DNA of 64,000 nucleotides, taken from Nageia nagi (lineage: Eukaryota; Pinophyta). Below, piece by piece: positions 36,299-48,732 of this stretch. The notes below the pieces were generated by a model that worked only from the letters and a program-made list of their open reading frames with translations, was not told the origin of the DNA and did not search any database. A program made the position numbers and the translations under genes. The DNA is taken from the NCBI GenBank assembly GCA_050084985.1, contig JBITNC010000001.1, positions 213,962,001 to 214,026,000 on the forward strand, given 5' to 3'. The stretch's first letter is position 1. Every line of letters begins with the position of its first letter.

Positions 36299-37177
36299 TC
36301 TTCATCTTCCAATGGTTGTTATAGGACTCTTGATCTTTAGCACATGTTTCAAAGTTTTCTAGTGAAATTTTGCTAGGGTAGAGATTTATTTTGTTATGTC
36401 TAACATCATTGGTTTTTATACCATCTACTTTGAAAGTTATTTTATTTTATTTATGTCACCTCCTTTTACACCTTTGTAGGGTGGAGAAAATAACTTCAAG
36501 AAATTTTGGTTTTACTCATGATGTCATCCTTCTCTAGAGTCATTCTTTTGGCTAAAATGGGCTTTACTTTATTTTGCTGATGTTGCATTCTTTTGTGCTC
36601 CAAAATCAATTAACTTAGCTATTATAAAACTTTTAACACTACTTGCTAACATCATTTCTCTTGAGGTTTAGTTTTAGACAAGCTACTATTTTATTGACAT
36701 CACTTCCTTTTATGCCCTAAAACATTTAGTCACCATGGAATTTTAAACACTACTTGTTGACATCACTGCTCTTAGGGTCCAATTTTAGATGAGCCTCTAC
36801 TCTACTGACATCACTTCCTTTTATACCTTGAAACACATAGTAATCATAAAACTTTTAACACTACTTATTGACATCATTGCTCTTGAGGTTTAATTTTAGA
36901 CAAGCTATTATTTTGCTAACATCACTTATTTTATGCTCTAGAACACTTAGTTGCCATGGAACTTTTAACACTACTTGCTAACATCATTACTCTTGGGGTT
37001 CAATTTTAGAAGAGCCTCTATTCTAATAAATCACTCCCTTTCATACCCCAAAAATTGCTATGCTTAGTATATTTTCTCATCAAAACTATTTGGAAGCTTG
37101 TTGAAACACTCTTCCTATAGATAAGGATAATATGTGCTAAGAATCTACTAGGGTGTTGGACTATGTATGTATATACA
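36299..37177 (-). repeat. Element A right LTR, right part
   Basis: Resumes after the duplicated TCTTC with ATCTTCCAATGGTTGTTATA, as in the left LTR at about 2136. Four units of 110-112 bp start at 36631, 36741, 36853 and 36963. It ends TATATACA at 37177, followed by the target duplication CTCAC. Confidence 0.9.
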
Positions 37178-37182
37178 CTCAC

Positions 37183-40100
37183 TTAAACCATCTGCTACTA
37201 TGGAAATCAATAGCCAACTGAATCCACATAGTACTAGAGCCAAGGTTTGATCCCTTTGGAAATGACCTTCCTCAAAGTGATTCAAAAGATCTTTTCCCAT
37301 TGATCAATTCATCAAAGTCATATAGACTCTTTCCCATGATCTATTAGAGATGTAAGATAAGATATTCACTGATAAGAGTTTAAATATACTTATTCATAAC
37401 CATAACTTATGCTATTATGAAGGTAAGGGGTTACAAGGTTTCCCTTCACCACTTAAATCTTTTAAGGAGGGGGATATGCTCTTGCACATCATCTAAATCA
37501 AACTTTAGTCACCTATTATAAAAAATAAGATCTTTCCCCATTATATTCCATAATAGTGTCAACATCTAATGGAAATAGACTCAAACAACACCATACTACA
37601 AATATATCCCTTCATATATCACTATATTACAACCTAAAATAAATCCATTAATTCTCATAATAAGAAGGAAAAATTCCCCCAACTTCTATTGATATATGGC
37701 AAGTTATAGGTATGATTCCCCACTTAGAGAAAGATGCATACCTCTCCTAGTTTCTACCTCCATGAGGCACATGGGTGGCTTCCCTTTGCTTCTAACCTTT
37801 CATAATAACACATATCATGCATTGCCCATCATGCTTATCTCCACATAGTCTTATTTTTATTTCTTGATGCACCCTTGCCCAAGGTTATGCTACCAAAGAT
37901 ACAATACCATTGATTCTAATAAGACACCTTCACATAGATTTGCCAAGTATACTATCACCTGACATAGCCAAATATCATTAACATTCAAACCCATCAGTTA
38001 TTCCTCATATACATAAGCATATGACCTGAGAGCTCATCAATCTAAGTTTAGATGAGGTTCATATATTAGATCATACAACAATCCTCCAAGTCCACTAAAA
38101 GCTCTCCTATATGGTCATATGATCTACCTTAGCCTCCCATACTCACTTTTCTTCTTATCACATCACATCATATGGAAAAAGCCTAATTTGCTCTACTATT
38201 TCACTCTTTTGAGGAGAGTCACTCCTTGTTTAATTATTTCACACCAACATATGAGTGAGGTATCAATGGTTTTCACTTATATGAATATTATATGATGTAA
38301 CACTCATGTTTTCTACAACTGTAGATGCTTTTAATTCCCTCAATTATTTCTCATCTAGCATTGAAGAGGATTTAGGATTGGGAGACATGATAAGAATCTC
38401 ATATGTATGCATACATATCCAAAAAATGCTTGTCCAACTTTGCATTATATACATCCTCTTTTAACACATTCAATTAGGATCCATTTTGTTCCAACTAAAC
38501 CCTATTTTTGCATAATGAATACGAGTATAGATACCAATATTACCCCTTAACTTCTTCATCATTATGATTATTATCATCAAACTTATTACCAAATCATACA
38601 TACTTCATGTGACCAACTTTTCATATGCCCAAAATGTAAAGACTAGCTTCAAGAGGGTTATCCATACTATTTCTATTAGGATGGTCCTCCAAAAGGCATT
38701 TAGAGACTTATAGTACTATACAGTATGAGGATTCCATTATCATAACTTAACTCCATCAACCATTTCATACATTTTGATGATCAAACCCATAAGATATCAT
38801 ATCCATAAGGAATGAGTACTATCCACTTATATTAAAGAGAAATCCCAACATTGAACATGTTCCTTGACATGAAGATTGATCAACCATTACCTTCCACTTG
38901 GTAAACCATCCTCCCCAACATGATTACAATATGATTACCTTAAACCACAACATGTATACACTAAATCAAATTTAAGATATTCTAAAAAACTCATAAATTG
39001 TAGGTGTACTTGGAGTAGTACTTGAAGAACATTATACTACTACATTTAGCCACACAAAACCCATGCAATATATGCAACATATTTGTTCATACCCAAGTAT
39101 ACAAAAGTGATCACACTTTCCCCTTAAAGACATATTATTACTTCCCATAAGGATTACATGGTCTAACACTCCTTATAAATTGATAGCTTGATTCCCTTTT
39201 GAAATGGTGTCGATAAGTCCACCCTCAAAGGAGAACCACCCTTCATGATGAAAGACCACACATGAGAAAACCAACTAGCATCACATGACACCTAGACTTG
39301 ACAAGAACTAATTCTAAGAGATCCTTTCATTTATCATGCATTGTCTTTCAAATTAGAGAATTCCCTTTTTTCTCATAGTAGGTATCTCCAAATTCAACAA
39401 ATTACCAATACCATATTGTATGCACAAGTCAAACACCATTCACCTTCAACACATTGTCACACTATTGAAGTCTTCCTTAATAAGGTCCCTTTTACAAAAT
39501 TATGGTAAGTTTAATGTACATGAAGCTCAAATATGGTAACACAACCACTTCATGGCCAAGTCCTAAATGACACATCCAAGAAGACACCAGCACTAGCTCA
39601 TACCAAGATCCCTAAAAATGTGCAACCAATGATTTGAATCAAAACCCCTCTCCATTAAGGCTCTAGCATAGCATTAGCCTAGTTACCAATTGAAGGAATA
39701 AGACCTACTTAACATATACACTTTTCATAGTGGAAGGTCATAAATCTAACTCTTCACAAGGCATCACAACTCTTTGTTATATCTCTTGATTCATATTGGT
39801 GACATGTGAAAGTGAACTAAAAACTTCAACATAAGGAGTTAGTCAAAGGATGGGAATTATTCTAATGTTTCTCCCACCTTTGTTGAAAACTTAACTCAAA
39901 TTCCACCTTTCATTTGAGTATCCTTTTAAACCAACTTAGTGCCTAGGGCAAACTTCCTCCCATGTCCACCACTAAAGAGACACTTCTTTAATAGAAATGA
40001 TGTGCCCACTCTTGGCTAGCACACTAATGACTCACATTTTATAAATGGCTCCATTAGGTATACATTTCAACTAATAAAAACCTTTATGAACATTCCAAAA

Positions 40101-41510
40101 CCAAGCCCAAATAACTCATGGGAATACACCAAACTAATATTATCCTTAAAAGCCTCTTTAAAACACTCATAGGCATCTGAACAATACTTTCACTTAATAA
40201 GCATGCAAAATACACATCCTAATTTTCCATAAATGACCAAAAATCTCAATATTTTATGAGCTACACTCAAATTTTATGTTGGATTATAAGCTATTTCAAT
40301 TGAATTTCAACCAAAAATAGGGTAGCTTTCAGGATGAACCAAATGGTTACCCATCTTTGATTGCTCCACAATGTGCCTGCTTAACCATATCTAAACTAGT
40401 AGATAATGACCTCAAAATGTACACCCCATAGGCAAATGGGCCCCAAATCTATTCATTTAGAGGTATTTTCATCTAAATATACTTATGGGATGAGTTTCAT
40501 GCTCATGGTCCATACTCAATGTCCATGGTTCATTATTCATGTTCATGGTGCACGGTTGATGGTGCATGTTGCCAACATAATCCCACAACATGAGTTACTC
40601 CACTTTTTTCCAAGGCATTTTGGAATTTGAATCATGACTAAAGGCTAATGATAGTTAGGTATCACCCAAAACTTATGGTAGGATTCACAACAAAAATCCC
40701 AACCAAGGTGGGTGCTACCTTCTTTGGTGCATCAACACCACTTAAATTTTATGGTAGGATCCCTCAATGATGATCACCAACCAAGGGATGGTACTACCTC
40801 TAACGATGCATCTTCATGACCTATAGTAATATGCAACCTCAATAGGCCTTTTACATCCTTGTACTCATAGCCATTAGGCACCAATGAACACTCAACCTAC
40901 CTTCTTGTAGAAGACATAGTTAGAGTGACTCACTTGATGCCTCCATGCCTCATGTGGTTTATATTAGCATAATGCACTCAATTTGTGGTACCCTTCTTAC
41001 CTAGACCCTTAAGGATTTGATACCACATGTAAAAGTACCCAAAGGAGCCACCCCTATAAGTGTTTCTTTTTAAGGTATTACTTGACACTAGTATCACTCC
41101 ACAAACTAATAGCCTAGGCATAATATAGAGCTAAAGTCTAGTTAGCTCTATTATCTATCAATTCCTTGGTCATAGTCTACTAGAGACCTTGCACTTTAAA
41201 GCTATGACCCAACCCCTTGAAGCATCAAGGGTCCTAGTCCATTACTACATAAGGCTTTCTAGCCATGCACCACCATAAGGACATAAAGAGCCCCTAGCTC
41301 ACCACCCAACCAATGAGCTTATAATGGATTTCACTCCTAAGATCCACTTAAGCTTTATTCACCCTACTACCCTACCTAGTCCAATTGTAGAAATAGACTC
41401 TCCCTCTCTTATTCATCATGTTTTTTAAGGCATGGTATTCTAGGTTTGGAAGTTCTCCTTGTGTGTTAGAGGTTGCACTCTAGCCCATTCACACTCCTAA
41501 GAGAGATCAC
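37183..41510. other. 4.3 kb without recognisable gene
   Basis: AT-rich sequence with no reading frame showing a known domain on either strand. Near the left edge (37230-37255) the words AGAGCCAAGGTTTGATCCC recall sequence that follows copia primer-binding sites, but no LTR can be attached to it. At 40495-40570 a loose 13-14 bp repeat built on TCATGGTCCAT occurs, and at 40665-40800 two partial copies of a 70-bp unit (TTATGGTAGGAT, then CCAACCAAGG) lie side by side. It may be spacer or very old repeat sequence. Confidence 0.5.
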
Positions 41511-44500
41511 CCTATCATAGTAGTTTTAGGTAAAAAACCTAGTCTACAAATGGTTAAGGGGTCCATTTCCTATAGTGTATATTTTTTTTGGTCCCTTGGG
41601 TCAATTTATAGATTGGACTATTGGTCAGCCCATGGATCAACCTATAGATCAATCAATAGATTGGACCATAGATTAGATCATTGGTCAGCCTATGAACTAG
41701 CTAGTGGGTTAGCTAATGGATTGGCTCATTTTCTAGCCCATGAATTGGCCTAAACCTAGACCATGGATTGGCTTATGTACCAACCCATTGATTAGCCTAT
41801 GGTCTAACCCAAAAATTGACTCAAATCTATCCTTAGTCCAACTAGTAAATGAAACCATAAACTAGTCCATAAATTGACCTATGGGCTGGCCCATGAACTA
41901 CTACATAAAAGGACCCATGGACCATCCCTATACCTATAGCAGTTTTAGGTAAAAAATCCTATCTACAAATGGTTAAGGGGGTTTATTTCCTACAATGTAT
42001 ATTTTATTATACCAATGGATAGCTTTTTGGTTAGCCCAAGGAATGCTCATTGATCATACCATGGATTAGCTTGTGAGTTGGCACATGGATTGGTCTATGT
42101 GCTAGACTATGAACTAGCCTAGACTTGGCCCATAAATGACCCATGGACCATCCCTATACCTATAGTAGTTTTAGGTAAAAAATCATATCTACAAATGGTT
42201 AAGGGGGTTTATTTCCTATGATGTATATTTTATTAGACTAATGGATAGCTTGTTGGTTAGCCCAAGGAATGCTCATTGATCATCCCATGGATTAGCTTAT
42301 GGGTTGGCACATGGATTGGTCTATGTGCTAGACTATTAACTAGCCCATGGACTAGCTTATGGACCAACTTGGTTTGGCCTATGGTTCAACCCATAGACTA
42401 ACTAGGACCAGCCTATGGTCTAGCCAATAGGTCAACCCATAGACCAACACTTAGTTTAACCCATGGACCACCACATGGACTAGCTCATGGACTATCCCAT
42501 AAACCAACTTATGGAATGGTTTGGTACCTATAGTAGTTTTAGTTTAAAAAACCTATCTACAAATGGTTAAGAGGGTTAATTACCTATGATGTTAGTATTT
42601 TTTTGGGCTCATGAATGGCTCATGGTTAGTCCATGAATTGGTACATTAGTTGGCATAGGAACTAAACCACAAACTAGCCTATGGGTTGGCCTAAGGACTA
42701 TCCCATTAACTATCCCATAGACTAGCCCATGGGTTGGACCACAAACCAACTTATGGACTATCCTATGTGATAGCCCATGAACCAACCTAGACATGGCCCA
42801 TGATCATAACATGTTCAGACCTAGGTTGGAAAATGAAATGGCATGTGGAATGATCCATGTGGACCAACCCATGGATTAGCCTATGAACCAACCTAGAATA
42901 GCCAATGGTCTAGCCCATGGATCAACCTTGATTGGTTGATGGTTTGGCCAATAGTTCATCCCACTAAATAGCTCATAAGTCAACCCATGGATTGATACAT
43001 AAACCATCCTTTTAACAAGCCATGAACTAACCCATGGAATAGGTCATGGTTAGGCTTGGACTACATTGGTACCTATAATAGTTTTAGTTAAAAAATCTTA
43101 TCTATAAATGGTTAATTGGGTCCATTACCTATGATGTATGTTTTTTAAGGCCTATGGACTAGCTTATGGATCAACCCATGGACTAGTCTAAGGATTGATC
43201 CATAAACTAGCTCATGGATTGGCTTGTTGATTGGCCTATGTGTCAACCCCTAGACTTGGCTCATAGACTATCTCATTCTTAGGCTTAGGTTGGACCATAG
43301 ATTAGCTAATGGATAGACTCATAGACCAACCTAGATCAGCTCATGGTCTAATTCATAAATTTACCATGGTCTACCTAGTATGTTAGCCCATGGAGTGGCT
43401 TGTAGGTCATCCCATGAAGTGGCCTATAGATTAACCAATGGAATGGTACACAAACTTGCCCATGATTCGGATAATAGATTAGCCCATGGAGTAGCCCATA
43501 TGTTGACCAATAGATTGGTACATGGATTAGATCATATACTAACCCATGAATTAGCCCACAAACCAACCCATGGATTGATTAATGATTTAACCTATAGATT
43601 GACTCATAACTTAACCAATAGATTGGGCAATGATCTAGCCCACTAACTAACTTGTGTTTACCCATGGTTTGGCTAATAAGTTAGCCCATAGATTAGCTAG
43701 TAACTTGGCCCACATACTAGCCCATAGGTTGACCCATGGAATGGCACACATACCAATACATGGAATGAAGCATAGATCAACCCATACATTGGTCCATGGA
43801 TAGCCCCATGGTCAAGGCTATACCAACCTAGTGCCTATAGTAGTTTTAGGTTAAAAAACCCTATCTACAAATGGTTTAAGGGGTCTATTACCTATCATGT
43901 ATGTTTTTTCTAGGCTAATAGATTAACCCATGCACTAACTTGGACTTGACCCATGAACCATCTCATGCTCAAGCTTGGGTTGGACTATGGATTGACCTAT
44001 TAATTGACCCATGGATCAACCCAAACTAGCCTATGGATTGACCTTGATCAACCCATGGTATGATAGTAGGTTAGCCCATGGATAAACTTATATGCTTACC
44101 CATGGACTTGCATATAGACTAGCTTATGGAATGGCCTACAAATCAAACTATGGACCAGCCCATCGATTGACCCATGGCTAGGACTAGACAAACACTATAC
44201 CTATATTAGTTTTAGGTAAAAAAAATGCCTTTTACAAATGGTTATGAGGATCAATTGCTTATGATGTATATTTTCTCTAAGCCCATGGACTGGCCCATGG
44301 GTTGGCTCATGGGTTAGCCAATGGATTGGCCCATTAACTAGCTCATGTTCATGTCCATGAACTAACCTAGACCTTTGCTATGGATTGACTCATGGATTAA
44401 CCCATGCATCAACCCATGGTCAAGCTTAGACTAGACTAGTGTTTATATTATTTTTAGTTAAAAAACCCTATCTATAAATATTTAAGGGGGTTTATTTCCT

Positions 44501-47290
44501 ACTACATATATTTTTCTAGGCCCAAGGACTAGCCTGGGGATGGGCTTATCAGTTGGCTCATGGGCTGACATGTGTGATGGCTCATGAATTAGCCTAGACC
44601 TAGCCCACAAACTATCTCATGCCTAGGCCTAGGTTTAACCATAGATAGGCCCATGGACTAGTGCATGGACCAACTTATATCACCCATGGTCTAACCCATT
44701 AAATGACCTAGACAAGTTCATGGTCTAATGTTGGCCCATAGACTAGCTCATAGATCGACTAATAGATTGGCACATGAACTGGCCCATGAACCAACCTATG
44801 GTTTTGGCTAAGATTGGCTTAGTACTTATAGTAGTTTTAGGTTAAAAACTTAGTTTAGGAAAGGTTAAAGAGGTTCATTTCCTATAATGTATATTTTTTA
44901 TGGGCTCATGGACTAGCCCATGGGTCATCCCATGGACCAAAATGTTGGTCATCCCATAAAATGGACCATTCCTTTTCCCTAAGACTAGCCTATGGGTTAG
45001 AGAATGGATATGCCCATGGACTAGACTATGTGTCATCCCATTAACCAACCTAAACCTATATGAAAAATTATCCTTGGTTAGTCCTAGGTTATACCATAGA
45101 TTAGGACATGGATCAACCTATATACTAGCTCAAGGAAAAGGCCATAGACTGGCCTATGGCCAACCCATAAATTGGCCCAAAGTCTATCCAATGGATTAAC
45201 CTATGTGAGCTAATAATCTAGCAAGTAAGTTTTTCCATAAACCAACTCATAGGTTGACCCACTAATCAACACATGGATTTACCCATGGATTGGTACATGA
45301 GTTGATTCCTTGATCTAATCATAAACCAATCCATGATCAAGCCTAAATTAGCTAGGTACCTATAGTAGTTTTAGGTGAAAAAACCCTAGTAATGAATGGT
45401 TAAGGGGGTCCATTACCTATGGTATATATTATTTCTATACCTAGTCCATAGACCATCCCATGCTTAAGGTTGAGTTAGATCATGGACTGTACCATGGTCC
45501 AACTAATAGGTCATCCCATGGATTAGCTTATAGGCTTACCCATGGAATGACACATGAACTATCCCATGGATCAAACCATGAATCAATCCATGGATTAGCC
45601 CATGAATTATCCTAGAATGACTCGATACCTATAGTACTTTTAGGTAAAGAAGTCTACTGTACAAATAGTTAAGGTGGTTCTAGGCCCATGGATCAACCCA
45701 TGGGTTAAACCATGAACATGACCATTGGTCATCCTATGGACTGATTGATGGATTAGCCAATGGATTAAGCTATGGATAAGCCTATGTTTTACCCATGAAT
45801 TGGCTTAGGCCTAGATCATGGATTGGCCTATGGATCAACCCATGGTTAGGATCAGACCCACCTAGTAACTATAGTAGTTTTAGGTAAAAACCTTATCTAT
45901 AAATGGTTAAGTGTTCCATTGCCTATAATGTATATTTTATTTGGGCCTATGGACTTACCCATGGATTAAACAATAAATTAGCTTGTGTCAACCCAAGGAC
46001 CAATCCATGGATTGGCCCATGGGTCAACCAATGGATTCACCTATGGATCAAACCATATACTAACCCATGAACTTACCTAGACCTAGACCATAGATAATCC
46101 CATGGTTAGGCTTGGGTATGAACATAGACCAACCCATGTACTATCCCATGGACTAGCTTATGCATCAACCTAGATCAACCCATGAACTAAACCGTTCTGA
46201 CTAATAGGTTGACCCATAGACTGGCTCATACATCAACCCATTGATAGACACATATACTATCCCATGAATCAAACCATGAACCAACCCATGGAATAACCTA
46301 TGAAATGGCCTATGGTTAGGCCTAAATAAGCCTAGTACCTATAGTAGTTTTAGGTAAAACAACTATATATAAATAATTAATGCATTCCATTTCTTGTGAT
46401 ATAGGTTTTTTTAGGCTTATGCACTAGCTCATGGATTAGCCCACATATTAGCCCATTTTTTGGCCTAAGGATCAGTCCATAGACCAAACTATGGGTTAGT
46501 CCATGGACTACCCATGGATTGGCTAGTGTACTAACCCATGAATCAACCTAAACTTGGATCATAGATCATCCCATGATAAGGATTAAATAATAATTCATCC
46601 ATGGATCAACCTAGACCATCCAATTGATTAGCCTATGGTCTAACCCATAAATTGATATGGATCAAACCTATGGTTCCATAAGTGTGTCAACCCATAGACT
46701 AAATTGTAGGTCTTCCTAGATACTAGCTCATGGATCTACCCATATATAGACCCATGGAATGGCTTGTGGTCAAGCCTAGATCAAGTTGATGCTATATTGT
46801 TTTCTTAGGTAAAAACCCCTATCTATAAATGGTTAAGGGTGTTAATTTTCTATGGATTATATGTTTTCTATGCCCATGAACCAGCCCATGGGTTAGTACA
46901 TGGATCAACCCATGGACTAGTCTATTTTCCAATTGATAAATTGGCTTAGACCTAGCCCATAAACTATCTCATGATGAGGCTTAGACCACCCTATGGATTA
47001 GCTCATGGACCAATCTATAGACTAACTCATGGATCATCCCATAGATGAACCCATGAATCAACATATAGTTTGGCCTAAATGGGCCCATTGATTATCCCAA
47101 ATATCAACCCATGGATCAAACTATGGATTGGCCTATGGGTAAAACCATAAACCAACTAATGGATCAACCTATGGGTCATCCAATGGACCAACCCATGTTA
47201 CCTATAGTAGACTTATGTAAAAAAACCTATCTACCATTAGATAAGCAAGTTAATTTTCTATGCATATGGTTTTTCTAAAAACCTTGCTTT
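41511..47290. repeat. Composite satellite: 12-bp units punctuated by a conserved 80-bp block
   Basis: Nearly 5.8 kb is built of a degenerate 12-bp unit, roughly CCCATGGACTAG with C/T and A/G variation, in strict 12-base phase over long runs (for example 41745-41930 and 42350-42520). About 15 times the run is broken by a block of about 80 bp with the landmarks CCTATAGTAGTTTTAGGTAA, CTACAAATGGTTAAGGGG and ATTACCTATGATGTATATTT. The AGTTTT of the blocks begins near 41522, 41941, 42167, 42535, 43080, 43842, 44208, 44450, 44833, 45367, 45636, 45876, 46346, 46797 and 47208, so spacing varies from about 226 to 762 bp. Since 12 is a multiple of 3, weak reading frames with 4-residue periodicity (AHGL, THEL) appear on both strands; they are by-products. 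Confidence 0.92.
41932..42400. repeat. Recent 226-bp duplication inside the satellite
   Basis: The block at 41941 with its following units and the block at 42167 with its units are much more alike than any other pair: TTAGCCCAAGGAATGCTCAT occurs in both, followed by the same order of variants. The offset is 226 bp. This shows the array was still changing after the older units had diverged. Confidence 0.85.
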
Positions 47291-47989
47291 AGATTCAACT
47301 ATGCATGATTTTCTCATGGGGCCCATAATCCAACTTATGTACCAACTGATGTATCAGTACATGGTTTGACAAAGCGGTTGATCCATAAATAGGCCCAAGA
47401 ATTGGACCATGCTCCATCCCATTAATTAGTGCAAGGAATGTACACATGGTTCAGCCCAAGGATCAACCTATTGCTTGGCCTAAGGACTTATAATACTTAT
47501 AAACAAAATCAAAATTGTAATAAACTAAATATTATAAATGGATGGATTTCTTGTAATAATTCCATCTTATGATCAAGTATAAGAAAGGAATACAAAATAG
47601 GGTTTCTAACATGCTTTATATACCACTTGTAATTATATATTTCATGCAATTAGTAGTAAATAATACTAATTTCAAGCTATTAACAACATGCAAATAGGAA
47701 CCAATGAGTTCCCTCAATGTTGAAATCTCTTCCTTTTCTATTTGAGTTATTTTCTTAGGCATATGTGTAGGATCTTGACTTTGGATAAGTGTATGAGCAC
47801 TTGTCTTAATATAGGTCTAAGTATGAGGGCTTGTATGATTTTAATTTATAAAATAAACTTCTTTATCATTTTAATGTATTATATATACCTATAGGTGAAA
47901 GGATTAGACTAATTAGAAAAGCACATACTTAAAATATTATAGGACATTTTGGGGTTGGAAAGATATTATACAACTTACAAAAGGTATGT
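47291..47989. other. Spacer between satellite and gypsy remnant F
   Basis: The last 12-bp units fade out by about 47480. The rest is AT-rich with no recognisable domain; it occupies the place where the RT and RNase H of element F should be, so those are missing here or decayed past recognition. Confidence 0.5.
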
Positions 47990-48700
47990 ATATTGGTGAA
48001 AGATGCAAGATAAATTTGCTAAGTATATAAGGGGGTATTATTTATGTTGCACCAACAAGACAAGTAATAGGAAATTAATTTTATATTAGCCACTTCCAGT
48101 ACCTTCACATCCATGGGAGTGTATCTCAATCAATTTTGTGGAAGGATTTCCTATGACCAAGAAGGGTCATGACTATTATTTGTTTTTGTGGATAGATTTA
48201 GCAAAATATGTATTTTGATTCCATGTAAGAAGACTATAATGGGATAAGATACTATAAACTTATTTTTTTCACATGTTTGGGTTCATTTTGGTTTGCATAC
48301 TTCTATTATTTTATATAGAGATGATTTTTGGGCAAGTTTTGAAAATGTTTATGGGAAAGGATGGATATAAGATTGAAGAGGAGTACTACCTTTTATCCTC
48401 AAATGGATGGAAAAATCATGGTGGTGAATAGGAAATTGATTCAATTCTTGAGAGGATATTATGGAAAGCATCCTAAGTCTTGGCATAAATGTCTTGAATA
48501 TATCCAACATTCATACAATAGGGTAATTCATTCTTCCATTAATAAGAGTCCTTTTAATACTTATTTTGGTTATTTATCACCTTCACCTTTTAATTATGTG
48601 TTTGGGAAGCAAAAGGATGAAAGGGATTCACTTGAGAAAGAGGAAAAGCAAGCTAAAATGTTTGTTAAAAATATCATGAAAATTCATTTGAAATTCTAAG
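47990..48700 (+). pseudogene. Element F integrase core, chromovirus-like gypsy remnant
   Basis: Plus-strand reading with several frame breaks. The zinc-region tail is near 48025 (RGYYLCCTNKTSN), then PWECISINFVEGFPMTKKGH with the first Asp of the core changed to Asn (normally MDFV), and a decayed middle. The open piece 48361-48699 reads TFYPQMDGKIMVVNRKLIQF, LRGYYGKHPKSWHKCLEYIQ and YNRVIHSSINKSPFNTYFGY. This is typical gypsy integrase, of a lineage different from A, B and D. The catalytic Glu (TERVNR-type) reads MVVNR and is lost. Confidence 0.85.
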
Positions 48701-48732
48701 AGGAACTTAAAACAAGACAAGCCAAGTACAAG

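Larger units (their letters stand above)
1357..37177 (-). mobile_element. Element A: Ty3/gypsy LTR retrotransposon, nested host of B and C
   Basis: Both ends are defined by sequence. The same 5 bases CTCAC stand before the left LTR (1352-1356) and after the right LTR (37178-37182), which is a target-site duplication. Both LTR copies start TATT (expected TG, probably G-to-A decayed) and end TATATACA. The left LTR is 1357-2834 plus 16463-16470, the internal region 16471-26216, the right LTR 26217-26992 plus 36304-37177. Coding runs on the minus strand: gag, protease, RNase H, reverse transcriptase, RNase H/connection, integrase, ORFx. After removing B and C it is about 13 kb. Every coding domain is broken. 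It is the oldest of the three nested elements because B and C lie inside it. Confidence 0.93.

Noticed and set aside
37230-37255. Possible copia primer-binding site on the plus strand (TAGTACTAGAGCCAAGG)
   Set aside because: Three mismatches to TGGTATCAGAGCC and no LTR end in front of it; the place is directly after A's target duplication, so a matching LTR would have to lie left of 1352, where none is seen.
43375-43646. Reading frames with 4-residue repeats (HGLA, THEL) on both strands of the satellite
   Set aside because: A 12-bp repeat keeps any frame open by arithmetic; frames occur on both strands, are short, lack a common start and are interrupted by the 80-bp blocks.
43848-43870. TTTTAGGTTAAAAAACCCTA in the satellite block as interstitial telomere repeat
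   Set aside because: Only single TTTAGG-like and CCCTA words occur; no run of TTTAGGG units is present.
41511-47290. Spaced repeats considered as a CRISPR-like array
   Set aside because: Spacing between blocks is irregular (226-762 bp), the intervening sequence is itself repetitive, and the context is a plant nuclear genome.
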